Shown here piece after piece: positions 1 through 23,719 of a stretch of DNA of 23,719 nt. The translations under genes were made by a program, and so were the position numbers. Origin of the DNA: Phallusia fumigata (lineage: Eukaryota > Chordata > Ascidiacea > Phlebobranchia > Ascidiidae); NCBI GenBank assembly GCA_008931825.1, contig QXVZ01015312.1, positions 1 through 23,719 of the forward strand. The letters are read 5' to 3'. Below the pieces are notes generated by a model. That model was not told where the DNA came from. It did not search any database and saw only the letters and a program-made list of their open reading frames with translations. The stretch's first letter is position 1. Each line of letters starts with the position of its first letter.

Positions 1-408
1 CTCCAACTCTCGTTCTGAACGAAGTCGAACTTCTGATAGTGATCGTTGCAGCAACTGAAGACAAGAGTAGTGATTACTACTTCCGAATTTCTTACAATCA
101 GATAAAAAATATTGTTTTCTAACAGGCGATATTTGACATCCTTTTGCGCCGAAGCTTCAAGCTTTGCGCAAAACCTCTTGCAAACCGGGTTACTTTAGGT
201 CAAGATAGAAGGGTTACTTGAGGTCATACCTCAACTCTTCCATCGTAGGTCTGTTGCGCCAGTTCCAGATCGGCGCCGAACCCAAGTTGCGTTTCGTGCA
301 AGAGCGCCCTCATGTGTTCGAGTTGCGATTCGAGAGATTGAAGTTTTGTATTCGAGGTCAACGGCATCTGCTTACTTGGTTGGGTGCCCGCAGCGGACCG
401 AAGTGGAT
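1..408 (-). CDS. FBF1: FBF1 exons 14-15: start of the C-terminal coiled coil
   Basis: Exon 14 (408-230) has acceptor TTTACTTAG and donor GTATGA. It encodes a Ser/Thr linker, then TKLQSLESQLEHMRALLHET and GFGADLELAQQTYDGRVE, which is heptad-like and resembles the start of the vertebrate FBF1 coiled coil (ADLEL followed by a basic residue). Exon 15 (54-1, cut by the window edge) follows TTGTCTTCAG and encodes LLQRSLSEVRLRSERELE, again heptad-like. Exon 14 enters in phase 1 and leaves in phase 0, matching both neighbours. The remaining coiled coil must lie to the left of the window. Confidence 0.82.
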
Positions 409-3400
409 CTAAGTAAATTTGAAAACCTGTTAGCAGTTGCTATCCTAAAAATGTGGACTCATTATCAGCATAACGCATTCAGGCGTTGTTCCGCCCACCG
501 AGGATAAAAATGAAACAAACAAAACAATCTTGCCAGCCCTATATTTATGTGCCAAACTTGACATATAATATAAATCTCATAAAAATCAGCCAGATGTCTG
601 ATGAACCGCCAAGATGGCGGAGCGCTAATGCCTTGTGCTCGAAAGGTTGTTTGTTCTAATCCTGTCTCGGTCCCTTGTGTTTGCTTGAGCAAGAAACTTA
701 AGTGGCATTGCTCCAACCCAGTAAACCCAAAGGTCTGGTCCAAGTTAAGGTCTTCAACTTTTAAAAGTCGAAAAGTTACGCGACTGAACTACAACGAGAC
801 CGGTAGCTCGACGGTGGACTCATTATGAGTTAACGCATTCAGGCGTTGTTCCGCCCACCGAGAATGAAATGAAACAAACAAACCTTCTGCGCTGTTGAGG
901 TTTCGGATAGGGCTTCTTCCTCTCCGTGGTTGAGTGACCACGCTTGTGACGTCATCGCGATGACGTAGACGGGTCGATGTTGGGTTTGCCTGTTTAGGAG
1001 TCGAAGATTGGATTTCGTCAAGTATATTTGCCTCCGAAATGTGCTGCTGTGTTCTTTCTGGTGCAGGGGGTTTGCTGCAAACAAAATGGTTAATCATGTT
1101 TACAGTCCCTCAGAAATAAAATCAATATGTTTGTCAAACGCGTTGGAACCAAACGGGATCAGCTTGAGGCACTAGTGCCTATTATTAATTGTATCGAATC
1201 CCAAGTATTGATTGATGGTAAATTCATACACCTCCAGTTTTGAAATGGGAATACACCACTCACAGCGTGTTAAGTGAATAAGTGAACACTTAATCGATAA
1301 GAGGTTTAATCATATTTTCGCTTGTTATTATTGATCAGAGCATTTCTCAATTTTCATGTCATGTTTGTGCCCATACATCCAAGATCAAAATAAAACAAAC
1401 AACAAAGTTTGTTCATTCCAACCTTAATGGTACTTGTGATGGGGCTGTAACCACAGGGGATAATGGGGTAACTAGGGGTGATGAACGGACCCGAGGTGGT
1501 TTCCCTTTTGTTGGAAGTGGGTCCTCTGATGTTATGGAATCACTTTCCTCTCCCTGACAAATTGGAGTAAAGGTCACACAAATGCATTCGTTTAAACTAA
1601 GTATTTCAACAGTGACATCAAACACATATCTGATTTTTCCTGATAGCGTTACAGTAATCGACATAAATTTAATTTTTGAAGTTTACAGAATTTTGATTAA
1701 ATTTACCTTGGAAATAAAGTCTGGTTTTCTTGTACGACGGCTAACAGGAGTGGTTGCAGGTCTAAAACATAATTTTTTAACGTCAAACTAAACTTACACA
1801 AGCCGTATTTTGTCCTATTAAGCAATATTTTGGATGACGTCCAATCGCTTACCTTGGTTTGTCACTAACAATGGAGTCCAAATCAACTTCGTCACCCAAA
1901 CCAAGAAAATCCACTGATTTGGATTTCTCCTTATTGGATGGGGTAGACTGTGGCCGATCTAAAATAACAAAAATAAGGATATTAGGACAAAGAAAATATC
2001 TTAAACAATAATAATAACATCTGAAAATATATTACCTGATGGAGATTCCAGCGTTGCATCATTAACAGCCAAGAAATCAAAGAAATTATCATTTTTCCTA
2101 TAACACAACAAAAAAAGACAAAGTTTTTAGGGCCCACCACAAAATGTATTCTTTGGAAAATTTTTGTCAAGATACAAAAAAACATCAAATTCTTCAACAA
2201 AACTTACTTAGTGTCATTAATAGGTTTTTGTCGCCGACCAGGTGTACCACCAGAACTTGAAGGCTGATAACCACCAAATGAAATATCTTCAGCTTGTGCA
2301 GGTTTAGGGCTCGCTTTTGGAAGCTGCTTGGCTTGAAAAGAATCTAAAGTGGAAACAAAAAACATTTAATCTACAAACACTAACCTCAAACCCTTTTTTG
2401 TTTCCAGCACTAAACAGATGACCAACAACAAAGCTGACTTTACTACGTGAAACTATAAAAAAAGTTGGTAAAATTCCCAACCTCTCAAGAAGTTCCCATC
2501 TTTGTCAAACAACGTTTTCCGAGGTTTTTCTTCAGCTTTTTTGTCAACTGGTTTTGTTGCAAGTAAATCATCCAAACGCGAGTGACTATCGTGTTCAGAT
2601 CTGTGATCACAAGTATTTTTCATGCTAACGGTTTTATATCAAAAAATTACTACTTGTCATCAAACTGATCACTTACAGAGGTTTCGAAGGCTTTTTTTCA
2701 TCATCAAGTCCGAGAGCGTCGAACACATCGCTGTCATCATCAGCAAACATTGTTTCCTCCACCTCAACAGGTGCTTTCCCTGCTACAACAAAAGTTGTTT
2801 CAATTCATGAATGTTGTTAGGCAGGATGTAATTGTAGGAACTGTATATTATATAAATACAAAAGTTTTTCCACAAAATTTGTTTGTCACAAAAAAAGATC
2901 TAACATTTAACAATGCAACACCTGGTTTAACCGCTGTTTTTGACTGCTGAGGGGTTTCATTCTTTTTTGCAGTTTTGATGGGTTCAACTTTTCTTTTCGG
3001 TGGTTCATATTGAAAAGACCCATCATCGTCAGAAAGAAGATCTCCCAAAGGATCATCAAGGTCAAAGTCAGGGTCATCATCTTCGTTTAAGATTAATTAA
3101 TTAATTACAAAATGCTCTGAGCCATTTACCCAGTAATTTTACAAGCATATAATTTATTTGCATCTTGTTGCAGAAAAACAGTTATAATGTGAATAATTTT
3201 GATCTGTGTAAAATGTGATCAAGTCCAAAATTACATTGAATGTTAGTGGATGTTTTTGGGGTTTATTGTGCCGAAAATTCAACAATGTTTGGAAGTAACC
3301 AGATACCTAGGACTGAAGTGGTTTACCTTTATCTTCCTTTTTAGCTTCTAGGAAACTTTCATCGTGAAAACTGACCCGTTTCTTTTCTCCAAATGTTGAT

Positions 3401-4020
3401 TTCTTTAGTGAACTTAAACTGGAGTTCAGCTGAAATATCAAATTGTGAAAAACAACTAAAAAAATTACTAAACATCATACCAGAGGACAACAAACTAGCT
3501 TCAGGATTTGCTTTTGGTTCATTAAAAAAATAAAACAATAAAAATCACCTTGCTGTTTTCTTTCACATTTATTTCCTTCGTATTATCAGCTTTCTTTTTA
3601 CCACCAAATAATTCTGCATCCAAATCATCCATGTCCTAAAACAATTAATTAATTTTGCTAAACATAACTATGAAATTTAATGTGTCTCCAAACAATCTAC
3701 AGTCATGCAAAGAATTTTAAATTTGCTTTTTGCAGTCATCAATGAAAATAAGTATGCAACCTATTTTAAGCACTGATTTATCATGGTCAGTTTAAAAACA
3801 AAACACTGTGGTTAACTACCACAATTCACAACATTTAGGCGAGCAAGGTCGATTGACATTAGCAAACTTTACCTTCAGTGATTCGAGCAGTGCTTGTGGA
3901 TCTGCATCTGACAATTGCAATGAACTTTCTTCATCGCTAACATCCTGTGATTTGAAAATGTAAAAATAAAGTCTTGACACACAGTTTGCCCTTATAAGAC
4001 GAAATAAAATATCTTACCAT
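1..4020 (-). CDS. FBF1: FBF1 homologue (Fas-binding factor 1), 15 exons, 3' part off the window
   Basis: FBF1 is a coiled-coil protein of centriolar distal appendages (transition fibres) needed for ciliary gating and assembly. Exons on the minus strand, high to low: 4020-4018 (ATG only), 3944-3873, 3635-3549, 3429-3327, 3080-2922, 2779-2677, 2600-2482, 2343-2208, 2097-2036, 1958-1853, 1761-1707, 1553-1423, 1074-884, 408-230, 54-1. All junctions are GT-AG, all phases agree, and the sum is 1560 nt (520 codons) without a stop. Recognition rests on short acidic motifs (DPLGDLLSDDDGS, DVFDALGLDDE), SRLDDLLATK, FGGYQPSSSGG followed by GRRQ, DFLGLGDEVDLD, and the onset of a coiled coil with ADLELAQQ, in the same order as I recall for vertebrate FBF1. 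Human FBF1 is about 1,130 residues, so roughly half is seen. The weak points are the one-codon first exon and the poor acceptor of exon 5. Confidence 0.88.
453..522. repeat. Short direct repeat, truncated SINE-tail copy
   Basis: A ~70-bp sequence that recurs at 814-883. The core at 471-502 is identical over 32 bp to 831-862, exactly 360 bp away, and both copies run into an AAATGAAACAAACAAA tail. It lies in FBF1 intron 13. The simplest reading is a 5'-truncated copy of the same SINE-like element as the neighbour. Confidence 0.7.
600..883 (+). mobile_element. tRNA-derived SINE-like element in FBF1 intron 13
   Basis: A polymerase III A-box-like TGGCGGAGCGC (from about 615) and a B-box-like GTTCTAATCC (653-662) stand at tRNA-like spacing. 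They are followed by a SINE-body-like GGCATTGCTCCAACCCA (703-719) and the 3' module shared with 453-522, ending in an AAATGAAACAAACAAAC tail. It is on the opposite strand to FBF1. The 5' limit is approximate and no target-site duplication was established. The tail runs directly into the 5' splice site of FBF1 exon 13. Confidence 0.6.
884..1553 (-). CDS. FBF1: FBF1 exons 12-13: Ser/Pro and Arg-rich linker
   Basis: Exon 12 (1553-1423) encodes GEESDSITSEDPLPTKGKPP and a Pro/Val/Ser-rich tail. It must end at AAG|GTTGGA (phase 2), because reading on reaches TGA three codons later. Exon 13 (1074-884) follows a good TTTGCAG acceptor and supplies the missing base; it encodes KPPAPERTQQHISEANILDE and then an Arg-rich stretch ending IRNLNSAE. 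The phase agreement across this join and into exon 14 is the main support for both exons. Exon 13 contains an 18-bp palindrome (949-966), and its donor GTTTGTTT lies in the tail of the adjacent SINE-like repeat. Confidence 0.75.
1075..1422. other. FBF1 intron 12, nothing recognised
   Basis: This 348-bp interval between FBF1 exons 12 and 13 holds no recognisable gene, RNA or repeat. Confidence 0.6.
1707..2343 (-). CDS. FBF1: FBF1 exons 8-11: conserved FGxYQP and FLGL block
   Basis: Exon 8 (2343-2208) encodes a Pro/Lys linker followed by EDISFGGYQPSSSGGTPGRR. Exon 9 (2097-2036) encodes KNDNFFDFLAVNDATLESPS. Exon 10 (1958-1853) encodes SKSVDFLGLGDEVDLDSIV. Exon 11 (1761-1707) encodes PATTPVSRRTRKPDF. 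The FGxYQP motif followed by a basic GRRQ, and a later D-F/W-LGL-D/E motif, are the best family signatures in this gene. Donors are GTAAGT, GTAATA, GTAAGC and GTAAAT; phases run 2, 1, 2, 0 and match the flanking exons. Confidence 0.87.
2482..4020 (-). CDS. FBF1: FBF1 exons 1-7: acidic N-terminal part
   Basis: Codons 1 to about 223. Exon 1 contributes only ATG, because GTAAGAT follows directly. Exon 2 begins GAT GTT AGC and encodes DVSDEESSLQLSDADPQ. Exon 3 has DMDDLDAELFGGKKK. Exon 4 has KRVSFHDESFLEAKK. Exon 5 has DDPDFDLDDPLGDLLSDDDG and then a basic PPKRKVEPIK stretch. Exon 6 has ETMFADDDSDVFDALGLDDE. Exon 7 has SRLDDLLATKP and KTLFDKDGNFLR. The repeated short Asp/Leu motifs separated by Lys/Ser-rich linkers look like a disordered N-terminal half with several docking motifs. 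Exon 2 has no in-frame ATG, so if exon 1 is wrong the next in-frame Met is the second codon of exon 3. Confidence 0.85.
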
Positions 4021-4372
4021 GTTTATTTTCAGCGATCACAATGCTGTTCCCTTTGAAGTAACTAAACCAAAAAGTTTTGTTTTCAGAATGTATTTTTTAA
4101 CTTTCAACACATCGGCTCCAAACAACAGAATAAAAGTTTGGGTTTATGCAAAAAAGCTGCGCTACACAATGGCCCGAAAGCAGCAATTTAAAGTTTCTTG
4201 TTTGGCTCAACGAATGAGGAAAGAATTGCAAAGTCGTAAAATTCCAAACTTACCGGTTAAAAATTTGTTGACAATTGTTCCGCATCACTGGCGTAGTTTA
4301 GGTCACGCTACGACGAATCACATTCATAGAAACAATTTGCAAAAAAGTAATTTTCCATTTTTTATTGGATAA
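4019..4372 (+). other. Unassigned 117-codon open reading frame, probably not a gene
   Basis: An open frame starting at the ATG that overlaps the FBF1 start codon on the other strand (shared CATG). An internal ATG at 4169 begins a basic segment, MARKQQFKVSCLAQRMRKEL. The stop TAA is followed at once by AATAAA. I recognise no domain. Its length is within what chance produces here: spurious frames of 125-131 codons occur elsewhere in the window. Without transcript support it should be treated as noise inside the FBF1/GON4L upstream region. Confidence 0.15.
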
Positions 4373-4978
4373 AATAAAATTTTTATTTTGTAGCAGATCG
4401 GCAAAGGGTAGTTGAATTTAAATTTTAAAAACGACCAAAATGTAATGTTACAGTCACCGAACACAAAAAATAAGTCTGTGTCGGAAAACAAACACAGAAC
4501 AATTTGGGAACCGCGGGAGTTTTTGTTGCTTTCGTGAGTTTGAGTTCGTGAGAATATGCTTGTTTCACCTAAGTTAAGAGTGTTTGATTTAGAGTTTAGA
4601 AACAAATAAGAAATTGAACTTGCAGCACAGTCTAAGTTGTTGTTTCCTTTTTTATGTCTTTGTTACGATAAACTGCAAGAAAAGGCGTATGTGCCATTTG
4701 GGCGGTTGTGATTTGTGATGTCTTTCGAAAATTTAACGTCCAACGTCACGAACTCCACATGTGAGTTTGACAGACCATCTGTTTCTGTTTTTTTGACGAG
4801 GTATTTGGGATAGACATTTACTTAGCACAAGTTCATGGGATTTGAATATACCTACATTTCCATTGTCGCCGCAGATAAACATAGTTTAACAGTATGCAGT
4901 TTTTGTCATGTACAAAATCTTGCAACAATTTGAATGTTGAGCAGTAAACAATTGTCAGTTTATTGAATCATCTCCACA
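4021..4978. promoter_or_regulatory. Divergent intergenic region between FBF1 and GON4L
   Basis: The two genes are head to head, with start codons 958 bp apart, so this interval must hold the 5' UTRs and promoters of both, possibly a shared bidirectional promoter. I see no clear TATA box, no CpG-dense island and no RNA gene. An AG at 4957-4958, 20 nt before the GON4L ATG, could be an acceptor for trans-splicing if this is a tunicate, but it lacks a strong pyrimidine tract. Confidence 0.5.
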
Positions 4979-23013
<18,035 letters not shown>

Positions 23014-23719
23014 AGAACTATAGGCAGCTCTCTCGACAGTCAGTGTTCTTCAAAACTAGTATTACTGCATTGTTTTCAAAAACGTAACTGCCAAAGTGCT
23101 TGTATTAGCGAATACTTTTTAATACAAAATGCACTTATAATGACATCATTGATTGTTGAAAAGTTTGCATACAATATTTTTACTACATGCAAGATCTCTG
23201 GTAGTTATGTTTTTAGTAAAACCACCTTTCAAGCCCTCGTCTTGTGGTTCTAGATATTATTTATTGTTGACAATAGATGTTTTTAGGTCAATGGTGAAAG
23301 CAACACAACATTGTTATATGCATTTCTTGATAGGTAAATAACAAATTCCTGAGCTTATGGATACGTATGGAACAAGGAATAAGCTTGCAACCAACTGAAG
23401 ACGCTAAATGGAATCTGAAAATCGCTACACTTTTGTACTCCTCAGCTCTCCACTTTGTTTAAAACTTGACGATTTTTTAATATGCTGCTAGTTTAAGTTG
23501 AAACTTTCACTGTGTTTGAATTTTTGTATTTCATTTTTTTTCTTTCGCATCGTTTTTAAAGTTTTTCTGTTTTCACAATACAAGAAAAAACAGATTGATG
23601 AACTTTAAAATGACGATGGCGACAGTTTTCTGCCCCTGTCAAGTACAAGCGTTTTATAAAATAACCAAAAATTACAATGCTTACATCAAACGAGGTTCCA
23701 AATACACAACTGCGCAACA
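23014..23719. other. GON4L 3' UTR and downstream flank
   Basis: Begins directly after the TGA. No canonical AATAAA is present on the plus strand through the window end; AATACA at about 23121 is the nearest variant. No further gene, RNA or repeat is recognised. Confidence 0.5.

Noticed and set aside
218-412. 64-codon plus frame
   Set aside because: It is the antisense shadow of FBF1 exon 14.
1413-1422. FBF1 ending at the TGA in the extension of exon 12
   Set aside because: Exons 13-15 continue the gene with matching phases and a recognisable coiled coil, so the TGA is intronic.

Overview
This is a piece of an animal nuclear genome: AT-rich, with short phase-consistent GT-AG exons, introns full of short interspersed elements, and assembly gaps. 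It is most likely a tunicate of the Ciona type. The reasons are the compact intron-rich genes, the ~1-3% difference between accidentally duplicated contig ends (high heterozygosity), and three intronic copies of the 16-nt sequence ATTCTATTTGAATAAG, which I recall as the Ciona trans-spliced leader. No bacterial, phage or CRISPR feature is present.

Two protein genes fill the window and diverge from a shared ~0.96 kb region (4021-4978). On the minus strand, 4020 down to the left edge, is a homologue of FBF1, a distal-appendage/transition-fibre protein of the ciliary base. Fifteen exons (520 codons) can be assembled with every splice phase agreeing; the rest of its C-terminal coiled coil lies off the left edge. 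On the plus strand, 4979-23013, is a homologue of GON4L (C. elegans gon-4, zebrafish udu), a nuclear transcriptional co-regulator. Twenty-eight exons are visible, giving about 1,450 residues: conserved N-terminal and acidic blocks, a Gln/Pro-rich exon, a YY1AP/GON4L central region with a Myb-like segment, an acidic segment, two paired-amphipathic-helix-like repeats, a low-complexity linker and a C-terminal SANT/Myb-like domain.

The GON4L locus carries assembly damage. A 569-nt poly-T ending in a single n lies in intron 13. A 686-nt N gap has swallowed at least one exon. Exons 17 and 18 each contain a false head-to-tail duplication (241 and 128 nt) joined by a single n, best read as uncollapsed allelic contig overlaps. 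The exon 17 copy breaks the reading frame; the exon 18 copy silently adds 43 codons.

The introns hold two tRNA-derived SINE-like elements, several hAT-like non-autonomous elements with CAGTG...CACTG ends, a three-copy dispersed repeat, a direct/inverted repeat module around the poly-T tract, and the spliced-leader-like 16-mers. The most unusual signal is the set of leader-like 16-mers; one is followed on the minus strand by a broken mRNA-like open frame.
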